A DNA stretch of 64,000 nucleotides from an uncultured Pseudomonadota bacterium (GCA_903828595.1 CAIKMS010000023.1:124001-188000), one strand, 5' to 3'; counted from the stretch's first letter, positions 27,607-36,329 are shown. Numbers and translations are program-made. The notes: generated by a model from the letters alone, not told the origin.

Positions 27607-28241
27607 GCATACGGCCCGGTTATTTCGTGACCTTCGAAGGAATCGAAGGAGTGGGTAAGTCCACCCAAGTGCAGTTGGCCGTCGAAAGCACCCGTGACTG
27701 GGGCATAGAAACACTGGTCACTCGTGAGCCCGGCGGCACACCGTTAGCCGAAGCCCTGCGCGGCTTGGTGCTCCAGGCGCGTGAGGAGGCGGTGACACCG
27801 GCCGCTGAACTGATGATCATGCATGCCGCACGCGCCCAGCATAGTCATAACCTGATTAAACCGGCGCTGCACCGTGGAGCGCTGGTGATCTGTGATCGCT
27901 ACGCGGATGCCAGCTACGCCTACCAAGGCGGGGGGCGGGGCATTGATACCCGCTTTATTGATTCGCTGGCGCAGCTTGCACAAGACGGTCTGAGCCCGGA
28001 TTTGACCTTTCTTTTGGATGCACCGGTGGTGATCGCGCTGGCGCGGGCTAAATCCCGTGCCCAGGCCTGCGATCGTATCGAAGCGGAGACGATGGGCTTC
28101 TTCGAGCGGGTGCGAGCTTCCTATTTAGCCCGCGCACGGGCTGAGCCGGATCGCTTTAGAGTCTTAGATGCCACCGCTCCGGTGGACTTCTTAGCCACGC
28201 AAATAAAAACCCAGCTGCAACACCTGTTAGGACGAGGCTAA
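27603..28241 (+). CDS. tmk: Thymidylate kinase
   Basis: The product is 212 aa and phosphorylates dTMP to dTDP. It has P-loop EGIEGVGKST (12-21), the DR(Y/H) motif ICDRYADASYAYQGGGRG, and TREPGGTPLAE. The TTG start at 27603 overlaps the mltG stop by 4 bases; no ATG is available near the N-terminus. Confidence 0.97.
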   Translation: MSIRPGYFVTFEGIEGVGKSTQVQLAVESTRDWGIETLVTREPGGTPLAEALRGLVLQAREEAVTPAAELMIMHAARAQHSHNLIKPALHRGALVICDRYADASYAYQGGGRGIDTRFIDSLAQLAQDGLSPDLTFLLDAPVVIALARAKSRAQACDRIEAETMGFFERVRASYLARARAEPDRFRVLDATAPVDFLATQIKTQLQHLLGRG

Positions 28242-28243
28242 CC

Positions 28244-29296
28244 GTGGCGACTAAGAAACGTGCGGCAAGCAGCCAATCAGCGCAAAGCGACGCCGAAACG
28301 GTGACACGCCCAGACTGGCGCTTGGGCGCCAGTCTGCCGTGGTTTTTATCGGCTCGCCAATCGCTGATGGCGGCAGAGCGCGCGCAACGACTGCCGCATG
28401 CCTTGCTTTTGAAAGGCCCCCCGGGTATCGGTAAGGGAGCCTTCGCCGAATGGGTGGCGCGCTTTGCCCTGTGCGAGTACGCCGAGCGCTCGCCGTGCGG
28501 GGTGTGTCACTCCTGCCAGTTGCATGCCGCCGGAAACCATCCGGATCTGCGGCGCATCGCGCCACCGCCCGGTAAAAATCAGATTCCGGTGGACGCTATT
28601 CGGCAGTTGATTGGTGATTTAGCGCTTAAAAGCTACCGCGGCGCGCGCAAGGTGGGCATTGTCGATCCCGCCGATGCGCTCAATAGCGCCGGCGCGAATG
28701 CGTTTTTAAAGACCTTAGAAGAACCCGGGCAAGGAACCTTGCTGCTACTCGTAGCCCATCGCATTGATCGATTGCCGGCCACTATTCGTAGTCGCTGCCA
28801 GCAAATGGCGCTGCCGGGTCCGACGACCGCACAGGCCACGCAGTGGCTGGAAACTCAAGGCGATGCGCCTTGGTCCGGGCTACTTAATCTGGTCAATAAC
28901 GCACCGTTGGCAGCTTTAGCTTTAGTCGAAAGCGGGGCTGCTGATCTGCCGGCGGATATGGAATCTTTGTATCAGGCACTAAGGCGCGGGGGGCCGGTCG
29001 ACCTGATTGCAGCCGCTGAGATCTGCCATAAAGAGTTCCCGCAGCTGCGCCTGACGTGGCTGGAAAGCTGGGCCACGCATCGCATCTATGCGGCTGCCGG
29101 TGTGGCGATGGACCAGGATATCAAGGCTTTTGACTTGCCAGTGGCGGCGTCTACACCGCATATTGAAAGCTTATTTGCGCTCATTGATCAGACGCGCGCT
29201 GCGATGGGGCATTTGCGCGGCTCGGTGAACGCACAAATGGTTTTTGAAGGCGTGCTGGCGACCTTTGCCCGCTGCGTCAGGTCATCTGTATCGTGA
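28244..29296 (+). CDS. holB: DNA polymerase III subunit delta-prime
   Basis: The product is a 350-aa clamp-loader subunit. It has an N-terminal AAA+ fold with GPPGIGKG (about residues 58-65), a zinc module with Cys in FALCEYAERSPCGVCHSC (about residues 75-92), sensor-type LNSAGANAFLKTLEEPGQGTLLLLV and IRSRCQ with the SRC motif. GTG start 28244, two bases after tmk. An N-terminal extension of about 25 polar residues precedes the core. Confidence 0.95.
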   Translation: MATKKRAASSQSAQSDAETVTRPDWRLGASLPWFLSARQSLMAAERAQRLPHALLLKGPPGIGKGAFAEWVARFALCEYAERSPCGVCHSCQLHAAGNHPDLRRIAPPPGKNQIPVDAIRQLIGDLALKSYRGARKVGIVDPADALNSAGANAFLKTLEEPGQGTLLLLVAHRIDRLPATIRSRCQQMALPGPTTAQATQWLETQGDAPWSGLLNLVNNAPLAALALVESGAADLPADMESLYQALRRGGPVDLIAAAEICHKEFPQLRLTWLESWATHRIYAAAGVAMDQDIKAFDLPVAASTPHIESLFALIDQTRAAMGHLRGSVNAQMVFEGVLATFARCVRSSVS

Positions 29297-29303
29297 GGTT
29301 TAT

Positions 29304-29657
29304 ATGATTCGACCGCCGTCCAGTAAACCCGGTCTGCTCACGCTGACCATCAAAGATCGCAGCGCTTTGTATCTGGCGTATATGCCGTTTGTAAAAAATG
29401 GCGGCTTGTTCATTCCTACCAACAGCAACTACCGCATAGGCGATGAGGTTTTCATGCTGTTGAACTTGATGGGTGAAGCGGAAAAACTCCCCGTTGCCGG
29501 TCGCGTGATCTGGGTGACCCCTAAGGGTGCTACGGGTAAGCGCATATCCGGTATCGGTGTACAGTTCTCCGATCAAGATCGGGGTAGTACACAAAAAAAG
29601 ATCGAGACCTATCTGGCAGGTGCCTTAGGCGGAGACAAGCCTACCCACACGATGTAA
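29304..29657 (+). CDS. pilZ: PilZ-domain protein of type IV pilus type
   Basis: The product is a 117-aa single PilZ domain. The sequence (LAYMPFVKNGGLFIPT, then VAGRVIWVTPKGATGKRISGIGVQF) matches the pilus-biogenesis PilZ found after holB in Pseudomonas and Xanthomonas, which acts with PilB and FimX and generally does not bind c-di-GMP itself. The RxxxR motif is not evident. ATG 29304 has GAGG 5 bases upstream and lies 7 bases after holB. The tatD gene that often follows is absent. Confidence 0.92.
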   Translation: MIRPPSSKPGLLTLTIKDRSALYLAYMPFVKNGGLFIPTNSNYRIGDEVFMLLNLMGEAEKLPVAGRVIWVTPKGATGKRISGIGVQFSDQDRGSTQKKIETYLAGALGGDKPTHTM

Positions 29658-29812
29658 GCGTAGGCAGCAGCACTTAAACAGGCCATAGGCCACAACGGTT
29701 GAGCGAGGATTCATCCGTAACCTTGAGTCTGGTAACGCATCGAATAGCTCTAAAGCTGCGCTAAAAGCGTTACCAGTTAAACCTGAGCATAAAACCTTTC
29801 GGAGGCTACCCC

Positions 29813-30949
29813 ATGTCCAGCCCTCTGTTTCATCTGACCGGTCTGTCCGGTAACGAACTCTACTGCCTGCATCTGAAGGGCTTAAAGCCTCAGGGTGTGT
29901 TTGTTGGCAACAGCGTGCAAAGCTTAGGCGTTTTACGCGGCGTGCGAGCGGCGTTCTCCGGTCTGGTGGGCGGAGAGGTCCCAGATATCACCCGCATCAT
30001 TCACGAGGGTCGAGCGGCAGCTTTTGATCGACTCGTGGCAGAAGCTAAAGCTGAGGGCGTCAGTGGCCTGGTGGGTGTGAGTTCAGATCTTCGTGACTTA
30101 GCGGGCAACACCGAGTTCTTGTTTATGGGCTCGGGCGTACAGGCTCAATCCAGCCTGCCGTTTTTCTCTAGTGCCGGTAGTGCGCAAGAACTCTACTGCC
30201 ACATGGATGCCGGTTACGCGCCGCTGTCGCACGTGTTTGGCAATATCGCGTATTCGGTAGGATTAGGCCGCGGAATCATTGGCAATTTAAAAACACTCGT
30301 ACGCGGTGAGATCCGCGAGTTCAGCGACGTGTTCAACACCACGCGCCACCAAGCCATAGAACGACTCGTGGACCAGGCTCGTGCTGCCCAAGCCAATGCG
30401 GTGGTTGGCATTCGTACGCACGTGTTGCGCTTTGCTGGCGTACACGAGATGTATATGGTCGGCACGGCCGCACGTCATGACACGCTCCCCATACTTGCCG
30501 GTGTGCCTATCGTGACCAGTGATCTCACCGGCGAAGAGCTGTGGAGCCTTACCCGTATGGGCTTAGCGCCGATCAAACTGTTGATCTCAACCTCGGTGTA
30601 TTCACTGGGTATGGTCGGCGGCGTCATGGCCGCGTTTCGTGGCCTGGTTAAGGGCGAGATTCCCGAACTCACTAAGCTGATCTATGACGCGCGTGAGGAA
30701 GTGTTCGGCAGACTTGAGCGAGAAGCCAAGGCGTTGCAGGCTGAGGGTGTGGTCGGCATCAAGACCTACGTCATTGAGCTGGGTTCCGGCCTGATTGAGA
30801 TCTTTGCGGTCGGCACTGCGATTCGTAAAGTGGACGGGCTGGCCACCCAAACCGAAGCGTTGCCGGCTCAGGCGATTATTCGCGATCGCGACACGTGGGT
30901 AGACGGGGATTTGTCCTTTGACCCGACGACTCTGCGCGCCGGCGAATAG
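29813..30949 (+). CDS. Triple YbjQ/UPF0145-domain protein
   Basis: The product is a 378-aa cytoplasmic protein (no signal peptide) built of three successive YbjQ-like domains, at about residues 6-115, 120-232 and 236-346. Each repeats the pattern: G-ELY/W-L, hydrophobic-NS/TSVYSLG, R/M-FRGLV-GE(I/V)P, a long helix with RE-F-RL--EA, then GVVGI-T. YbjQ proteins (PF01906, 'putative heavy-metal-binding') are normally about 105-aa single domains that form pentamers, so a three-in-one chain is unusual. GGAGG at 29801-29805 fits ATG 29813. It ends at a bidirectional terminator. The function is unknown; the metal-binding label of the family is weakly founded. Confidence 0.82.
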   Translation: MSSPLFHLTGLSGNELYCLHLKGLKPQGVFVGNSVQSLGVLRGVRAAFSGLVGGEVPDITRIIHEGRAAAFDRLVAEAKAEGVSGLVGVSSDLRDLAGNTEFLFMGSGVQAQSSLPFFSSAGSAQELYCHMDAGYAPLSHVFGNIAYSVGLGRGIIGNLKTLVRGEIREFSDVFNTTRHQAIERLVDQARAAQANAVVGIRTHVLRFAGVHEMYMVGTAARHDTLPILAGVPIVTSDLTGEELWSLTRMGLAPIKLLISTSVYSLGMVGGVMAAFRGLVKGEIPELTKLIYDAREEVFGRLEREAKALQAEGVVGIKTYVIELGSGLIEIFAVGTAIRKVDGLATQTEALPAQAIIRDRDTWVDGDLSFDPTTLRAGE

Positions 30950-31100
30950 CCGCTAGACGGCAGCTCTGGCAAACCTCACCGCCAGGATTAAGCTTTGGCT
31001 TGATGAAAGCGCCAGCCCACAGACTAGGTTCGCCACAAAGTCACACAAGGGCTGGGCGGCTCGTCAGGCCGGTAACGCACAACCCCGGAAAGACAGGCGA

Positions 31101-31130
31101 AAAAAACCCGGCACTAGGCCGGGTTTTTTA
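31101..31130. terminator. Bidirectional terminator
   Basis: AAAAAACCCGGC, loop ACTAG, then GCCGGGTTTTTT forms a perfect stem with A- and T-tracts. It separates the convergent YbjQ-repeat and PEP-CTERM genes. Confidence 0.93.
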
Positions 31131-31149
31131 TCCATGCCCAAAGGCTGGA

Positions 31150-31926
31150 TTAAGCGCGACGGCGCAGGAAGGCAACGCCGGCGATACCGAACCCTAACAG
31201 ACCCAGCACGCCAGGCTCTGGAACGGCGATCGGTGGAGGCGTTGGGGTGATCGTGATGCCCTCGGTCACCAGACCAAAGCTCAACGATGCCTGGGTGGGG
31301 TAACGGTCATCGTAGAACAGCTCTAACGTGTGGTCGCCCGCTGCCAACGTGCCGGTGGTTACCGGAGCCGCCGTGTTCGGGTGAATGCCACCGATCTGAT
31401 CAACGATCTTGCCGTCTACGTAGAAGAACGCTTCATCATCAGCGCCCAGCGAGAAGGTCACGGTGGAAGCCGTGGCTAACGTGAATTTGCCGGCGAAAAC
31501 GGCCGCCATGTAGCCGTGAACAGCACCATCAGCCGTGCCATGTCCTGGGTTCAGGGCATCGGGATAGAACTCGGAGACGGCATAGGGGATCGAAACCGTG
31601 CCCGACGGACCGCCGGAGGTTACGTGACCACCCACCGTCCAAAAATTCAATTCGCCGTGCGAGTTGGTGTCCTGCTGCAGCAAAGCCAACTCACCGGGCT
31701 TCAGATCCGTGGCCGCTGGGTTTAGTACAGGCAAACCGTTGGGACCCAGCGTGCTGAGGACCATGTTCGGGGAAACCGAGCAGCAGATGCCAGGCGTACC
31801 GAATCCAGGCTCGCTGCCGCTAACCGTGAAATAATCAACGCCCAGATTCATGACATCGGCCAGCGCGGCGCCGGATACCAGGGTAGCGGCCATCGCGGCG
31901 GCTAGGGTTGTGCTCAATGTACGCAT
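31150..31926 (-). CDS. PEP-CTERM sorting domain protein
   Basis: The product is 258 aa and exported. It has a signal peptide (cleavage near AALA, about residue 23) and a C-terminal PEP-CTERM signal: VPEP, then a hydrophobic stretch GVLGLLGFGIAGVAFL, then RRR at the very end. Such proteins are cleaved and processed by an exosortase (EpsH/XrtA), which is not in this window. The middle region VTFSLGADDEAFFYVDGKIV, GGIHP and LAAGDHTLELFYDDRY resembles PA14/fibro-slime-like carbohydrate-binding folds. ATG 31926 is chosen because AGGAGA lies 8 bases upstream; ATG 31932 is also in frame. A sigma-54 promoter precedes it. Confidence 0.9.
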   Translation of the reverse strand: MRTLSTTLAAAMAATLVSGAALADVMNLGVDYFTVSGSEPGFGTPGICCSVSPNMVLSTLGPNGLPVLNPAATDLKPGELALLQQDTNSHGELNFWTVGGHVTSGGPSGTVSIPYAVSEFYPDALNPGHGTADGAVHGYMAAVFAGKFTLATASTVTFSLGADDEAFFYVDGKIVDQIGGIHPNTAAPVTTGTLAAGDHTLELFYDDRYPTQASLSFGLVTEGITITPTPPPIAVPEPGVLGLLGFGIAGVAFLRRRA

Positions 31927-32033
31927 GACCATTATCTCCTTGCTTTTTTTAAAACCTTATCCGCGTTCACGCACCGTGGTGGGCGTTTGCGCTAAATCCA
32001 GCCCGCCATCACCGGCGGTTGCATTAAAAACAG

Positions 32034-32049
32034 AGCAAGAACGATGCCA
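32034..32049 (-). promoter_or_regulatory. Sigma-54 (-24/-12) promoter of the PEP-CTERM gene
   Basis: On the minus strand the sequence TGGCATCGTTCTTGCT matches the RpoN consensus TGGCAC-N5-TTGCW with one mismatch, and the GG-N10-GC spacing is exact. It gives a leader of about 97 bases before ATG 31926. Sigma-54 elements controlled by PrsK/PrsR-type systems are known upstream of PEP-CTERM genes. Confidence 0.7.
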
Positions 32050-32270
32050 AGGAGGGATTTTCTCTATAAATCAACGTTATAACGTCAGTTTTGCATAATG
32101 TCGGCCACCCTATTGTTAGGTGTGCCGACAAAAGCTCCCGCGTTATGGAAAGCCAGTGCTTGCGACTGTCGCTGTTGAGTCCAAACCGTAGGCGGCGTGC
32201 TAGCGCTGTAAGGAGTAAAAGCAGGCTAGTACACGCAAGAGGGGTTGGCGTTGCTCGCCGGTTGGTGGCC

Positions 32271-32303
32271 GGTTAGTCGTCGATTAGTCGCCGGTTAGTC
32301 CCC
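32271..32303. repeat. Three 11-bp tandem repeats
   Basis: GGTTAGTCGTC, GATTAGTCGCC and GGTTAGTCCCC lie head to tail across the 3' end of the cNMP-rhodanese gene. The rest of the gap between this gene and the PEP-CTERM promoter (32050-32270) shows no ORF with an SD. Confidence 0.7.
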
Positions 32304-33383
32304 TAAGAGAGCCTGCACGCGAGTCAGGCCGCCTTCTAGTATGGAGGCTGAAAAGCCACGCTCAGTCAAAATGAAAGCGGCAGCCGAACTGCGTCGCCCG
32401 GTGTCACAGACCACGATGTAGTGCTGCGTCGTTGACAGTTGGCTGAGTTTTAAACGCAAGAAATACAGCGGCACGTTAATCGCGCCGGGTAGGCGAAAGG
32501 CCTCGAACTCTGAGGGCAGCCGCACATCCAGCCACAGCGCCTGACCGGTTTGGGTAGCAGCGGCCGCATCGTCGTAGGTCATCAACTGTTGCAGCGGCTC
32601 TTTAAGCAGGGCGTTGAAGTCAGCCTTAGGCAAACGCATTAAACGGCCATCCGTCAGCATACGAACCGTGGCGTTACGTTTGGAATCGGAGAGCAGAGCC
32701 TCCTCGCCAAAGGTTTCACCGGGTCCGAGTTCGGCCAGACGAATCCCCTCACGATTGAGCGGAGTTTCGCGGGTTACCGTGCAGCGCCCGGCGGTGATGG
32801 CGTAAAAATAATCGCCTTCATCACCCTGGGAGATGACCACGTCACCCGCCTTAAAGCGCACTTCTTGCACCCGACTAAACACTTGTTGCATGTAGGACGG
32901 TGGTATTCGCTGAAACGCTGGGGTCTGCAAAAGCGTGGTCATCCAGTCCGATTCATCCGGCGCACTGGAAGGATCAAACTCACTGACTTCATAGCTACCG
33001 GTCTGATCCCAGGTAATGAGAACGTCGAGCAAGTTAGCGTCGATGACCAGATACTCAACTTCGCTGACCGCACGCGCCGTGAAACGCCGAGGCGTACCCG
33101 GCACCAGGGCGGTTTGGGTCTCAGGGGTACCCGCACGGCGGTGCGCAACATGCCGCTCATCTTTACGCAGCTCAATTTCGCCAGCTACCAAAAAATAAAT
33201 ACGCGCATCGGTTTCGCCCTCGCGAAATAAGATGCGTCCGGGCGGGATCTGCAACAGTCGGGTCTGCCTTACCAGCGCTTTAAGATTCTCCAGCCGCAAT
33301 CCGTCCAACGGAGAAAACCTGCGAAGCACCTCCAAAGATACCGACTTATCTTCCATACCGTTGCCGCCTGAATAGTCGACCAT
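32295..33383 (-). CDS. Double cyclic-nucleotide-binding and rhodanese protein
   Basis: The product is a 362-aa cytoplasmic protein. Domain 1 (about residues 18-140) is a cNMP/Crp-like beta-roll (IPPGRILFREGETDARIYFLVAGEIEL). Domain 2 (about residues 150-255) is a more canonical cNMP domain with phosphate-cassette-like GETFGEEALLSDSKRNATVRML. Domain 3 (about residues 265-360) is a rhodanese with catalytic Cys in VVCDTGRRSSAAAFIL. There is no helix-turn-helix, so it is probably not a transcription factor. The start is ambiguous: ATG 33383 has no good SD, while ATG 33356 (MEDKSVSL) has AGG about 10 bases upstream. It is transcribed alone. Confidence 0.85.
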   Translation of the reverse strand: MVDYSGGNGMEDKSVSLEVLRRFSPLDGLRLENLKALVRQTRLLQIPPGRILFREGETDARIYFLVAGEIELRKDERHVAHRRAGTPETQTALVPGTPRRFTARAVSEVEYLVIDANLLDVLITWDQTGSYEVSEFDPSSAPDESDWMTTLLQTPAFQRIPPSYMQQVFSRVQEVRFKAGDVVISQGDEGDYFYAITAGRCTVTRETPLNREGIRLAELGPGETFGEEALLSDSKRNATVRMLTDGRLMRLPKADFNALLKEPLQQLMTYDDAAAATQTGQALWLDVRLPSEFEAFRLPGAINVPLYFLRLKLSQLSTTQHYIVVCDTGRRSSAAAFILTERGFSASILEGGLTRVQALLGD

Positions 33384-33499
33384 GAGTTACTACCAAAGCC
33401 TCGGGCATTGACTAGCAGCCTAAGCTTCTGCTGACAGCCAAGTCCGAAGGATCGTTATCATACAACGCCTAAGAATCCACCGCGCGAGTCAGCCGCCGC

Positions 33500-35548
33500 T
33501 CAAACGGGCTCCAGGAAATCCCAGCCGCGCGCCGGTTCAAACCGTGGCCCTTGAGCGCGTGCCAGCTGCAGCAGGCGCTGACGTAACTTCGCAGGCCCGG
33601 TGGTCTTAGCATAGTGAAGCGGCCCACCACGAAAGGGCGCGAAACCCGCACCAAAAATCAGTGCAGCGTCCAACAAATCGGCATCGGCCACAATCTGATC
33701 ATCCAGGCAACGTACGGACTCGTTAATTAAGCTAAGCACCAAACGATCAACGGTGTCCTGGGTATACTCATCACGATCACCGCCGCGCACCACCTTGCCG
33801 TGTTCCCATCGATAAAACCCTTCACCTGATTGTCGACCTAAATGGCCAGCATGAATACGCTGGCGCAACAAATTCAATTCCGGTGCTTGGGTGTCCTCCA
33901 CCAGGCTTTCACCGACCGCCAGCGCTATCGGCAAGCCGATCACATCGAGTAACTCAAACGGTCCCTGCGGCATACCAAAATCCACAGCCGCCTGATCGAT
34001 AGCGCGAAACGCACAACCTTCGGCGGCAAGACGCAACGACTCAGCCAGATAAGCAAACAACACGCGATTAACCAAAAAGCCCGGCCGCCCAAGACACGAA
34101 ACGCCCAGCTTATCCAGGCGACGCGTAAAGCTGATCAATCGTTGCACTGCAGTTTCGTCCGCTGCACTGTCATGCACCACCTCAATCAATAACATGCGCG
34201 CTACGGGATTGAAAAAATGCAGTCCGTAGAGTCGCTGCGGTTGCTGCAGGCCTTGTCTTAGCCTGGCCAAGGACAAGCTAGAGGTATTGGTTGCCAGCAA
34301 AGCATCGGCCTTAAGCCAAGGTTCTATACGGGCATAAAGCGCGTGCTTGGCCTGCAGGTTTTCAACGATAGCCTCAATCACTAAATCCGCTCGGGCTACG
34401 GCTTGATTTGAATCATCAAAACGTAATCGAGCACAAGCCTGTTCGGCTTGCGTCGCACTTTTGAGCTTTTTGGCAAACAAGGTTTTTGCCCTAGCCAGTG
34501 CATCGCTGACCGCGCGAGGATCACGATCCTCAATAGTCACGTTCAGACCGCTCGCGGCACACCAGGCGGCGATATCGCCGCCCATGAGTCCCGCACCGAT
34601 CACGTGAACTGACTCGATTCGGCAGTCACCACTGCCTAAGGCTTTGAGCCTGTTTTGCAAAAAAAACACCCGAATCAAATTCTGTGCGGTAGGCGTGGTG
34701 AATAACTGGCTAATGGATCGCGCTTCAGCCTCAAAGGCCTGCGCTCCGAAAGCGCCAAAGCGTACCCACAGATCCAACAGCGCATAGGGTGCGGGATAGT
34801 GGTCCGGGCGGGCACGCTGTGCGATTGACTTTCGCATCAGAGCCGCCAGCCAGGGTCTGACGAACCTCACGCTAAGCAACCGGTCCATGAGCCTGGCTGA
34901 GCGCTTTGCCGGTGAGGCCTTCAAATACGCGATTGCCGTAGCCTGAAGCTGATCAAACGGCACTAAAGCATCGACCAATCCGACTTTAAGAGCCTCGCTG
35001 GCGCCCAAGATGCGTCCGCTGAGCATCAGTTCCAAAGCCTTACGCGCACCGAGCAGGGCTGGTGCTCGCACCGTGCCACCAAAACCCGGATGAATCCCTA
35101 ACTGTACCTCCGGCAACCCCACCGAGAGTTTTCGATCCTCAGCCGCTATACGGTAGTTACAGGCCAGGGCAAGCTCCAACCCGCCTCCCAGCGTAAATCC
35201 GTGTAATAAGGCGATGCTGGGGTAGGGCAGTTGTTCAATACGATCAAAAACCTGCTGTGCTTGCCGTACACGTTGGTAGGTCTGATTGGCATCGGTTAGC
35301 CCGCCAAACTCGGCGATATCCGCGCCGGCGATGAACCCGTTGCTTTTGCCGGAATAGATAATCAGCCCCAAGACACCGCTATGAGAGGCCAACCGATCCA
35401 AACAAACGGCCAACTCTTCAAGCACTGCGGCACTTAAGGTATTTGTCGAGGCATCTACCCGATCCAATTTAAGCCAAGCAAAACCGCCGGCGTCCTGGGT
35501 CAGGGTCCAATGGGCGGCGGGTGGTTGGGCGTGTTGTAAAGAATTCAC
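33500..35548 (-). CDS. FadJ/FadB-like enoyl-CoA hydratase / 3-hydroxyacyl-CoA dehydrogenase
   Basis: The product is a 682-aa bifunctional beta-oxidation enzyme. The N-terminal crotonase domain (about residues 20-210) has oxyanion-hole IAGADIAEFG and both catalytic glutamates (GGGLELALA and GLPEVQLGIHPGFGG). The NAD-binding domain has GAGLMGGDIAAW (about residues 313-324), NTSSLSL, and catalytic His in YGLHFFNPV. Two C-terminal HAD domains follow. The length fits FadJ (about 710 aa). GTG start 35548 lies 7 bases after the upstream hydrolase gene. No thiolase is adjacent; EtfAB at 3.7-5.4 kb would accept electrons from the pathway's acyl-CoA dehydrogenases. Confidence 0.94.
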   Translation of the reverse strand: MNSLQHAQPPAAHWTLTQDAGGFAWLKLDRVDASTNTLSAAVLEELAVCLDRLASHSGVLGLIIYSGKSNGFIAGADIAEFGGLTDANQTYQRVRQAQQVFDRIEQLPYPSIALLHGFTLGGGLELALACNYRIAAEDRKLSVGLPEVQLGIHPGFGGTVRAPALLGARKALELMLSGRILGASEALKVGLVDALVPFDQLQATAIAYLKASPAKRSARLMDRLLSVRFVRPWLAALMRKSIAQRARPDHYPAPYALLDLWVRFGAFGAQAFEAEARSISQLFTTPTAQNLIRVFFLQNRLKALGSGDCRIESVHVIGAGLMGGDIAAWCAASGLNVTIEDRDPRAVSDALARAKTLFAKKLKSATQAEQACARLRFDDSNQAVARADLVIEAIVENLQAKHALYARIEPWLKADALLATNTSSLSLARLRQGLQQPQRLYGLHFFNPVARMLLIEVVHDSAADETAVQRLISFTRRLDKLGVSCLGRPGFLVNRVLFAYLAESLRLAAEGCAFRAIDQAAVDFGMPQGPFELLDVIGLPIALAVGESLVEDTQAPELNLLRQRIHAGHLGRQSGEGFYRWEHGKVVRGGDRDEYTQDTVDRLVLSLINESVRCLDDQIVADADLLDAALIFGAGFAPFRGGPLHYAKTTGPAKLRQRLLQLARAQGPRFEPARGWDFLEPV

Positions 35549-35555
35549 AGCCTGA

Positions 35556-36329
35556 TCACTCTTTGAGCTCGTTAGACATCGCCATCGAGGCTATGGGGTT
35601 TACCTCAAAATCACATACCAGCGGCAGGTGATCCGAATACTCGACCTTAGGCACCTGAAAGTGGGTGACCGTAATGCCAGGACCGTACAAGATAAAATCC
35701 AATTCGTGTCGCGGAGCATGGCTGGGAAAGGTGGCCAGGGCTTTGACATTCGCGCTGGTCAGGCGAGTGGCCTGTTTAAATAAAAACAGCTCATTCTCAC
35801 CCCAAAACGTGTTGAAGTCGCCGGCGACAATGACCGGCTTTGTCGCGTTGACGATCAGGTCATGCAGCGTTTTTAACTGCCATTGACGGTGCCGGTATTT
35901 GAGCGACAAGTGCACCAAAAAGATAATGGCGTCCTTTAGTTCTAACTCAATGATCAGTCGCTTAACGCCGGTGTCAAAATAGTGAAAGCGCTCGCCGTGG
36001 ATCTGCGGGCCTACCAAAAAAGCGTTGCACTGTTTGCGAAATACCGGAAGGCTTTTCGAGATCGAGTTCTTGGCGTACTTGCATTGATAAATGGTCTGCC
36101 AACCTAAACCTTTGGCAATGTAGTGCGCTTGGTTAACCATGCCCGAGCGCAACGACCCGGTGTCTACTTCCACCAAAGCCACCACATCCGGGGCCTGTTC
36201 ATGAACAAACTGGGTTATATCTTTCAGTGCGCGGGTGTTACTGCGCAAATAACCGGCCCCCGGCAGCGGCAAGTGAAAGGCAAAGCCCGTTCCGGTGGCA
36301 TAACGAATGTTGTAAACCAGTAAACGCAT
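35556..36329 (-). CDS. Endonuclease/exonuclease/phosphatase-family hydrolase
   Basis: The product is 257 aa, without a signal peptide. EEP-fold motifs in order: LLVYNIRYA with the metal-site Asn, VVALVEVD with the metal-binding Glu, LVHLS, AGDFNTFW (Asp-Asn pair), ELDFIL (Asp) and SDHLPLVCDF (catalytic Asp-His). These residues support a Mg-dependent phosphodiesterase or phosphatase; the substrate (DNA, lipid or nucleotide) cannot be read from the sequence. It precedes the FadJ-like gene by 7 bases and is probably co-transcribed with it. It is divergent from the TIR-like gene. Confidence 0.88.
   Translation of the reverse strand: MRLLVYNIRYATGTGFAFHLPLPGAGYLRSNTRALKDITQFVHEQAPDVVALVEVDTGSLRSGMVNQAHYIAKGLGWQTIYQCKYAKNSISKSLPVFRKQCNAFLVGPQIHGERFHYFDTGVKRLIIELELKDAIIFLVHLSLKYRHRQWQLKTLHDLIVNATKPVIVAGDFNTFWGENELFLFKQATRLTSANVKALATFPSHAPRHELDFILYGPGITVTHFQVPKVEYSDHLPLVCDFEVNPIASMAMSNELKE

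Noticed and set aside
31150..31926. PEP-CTERM protein as substrate of the rhombosortase
   Set aside because: Its tail has VPEP and RRR but no GlyGly motif, so it belongs to the exosortase system and not to rhombosortase.
32091..32276. 61-aa plus-strand frame in the PEP-CTERM upstream gap
   Set aside because: No SD, Arg/Ser-rich random composition, and it runs over the tandem repeat area and next to the sigma-54 element.
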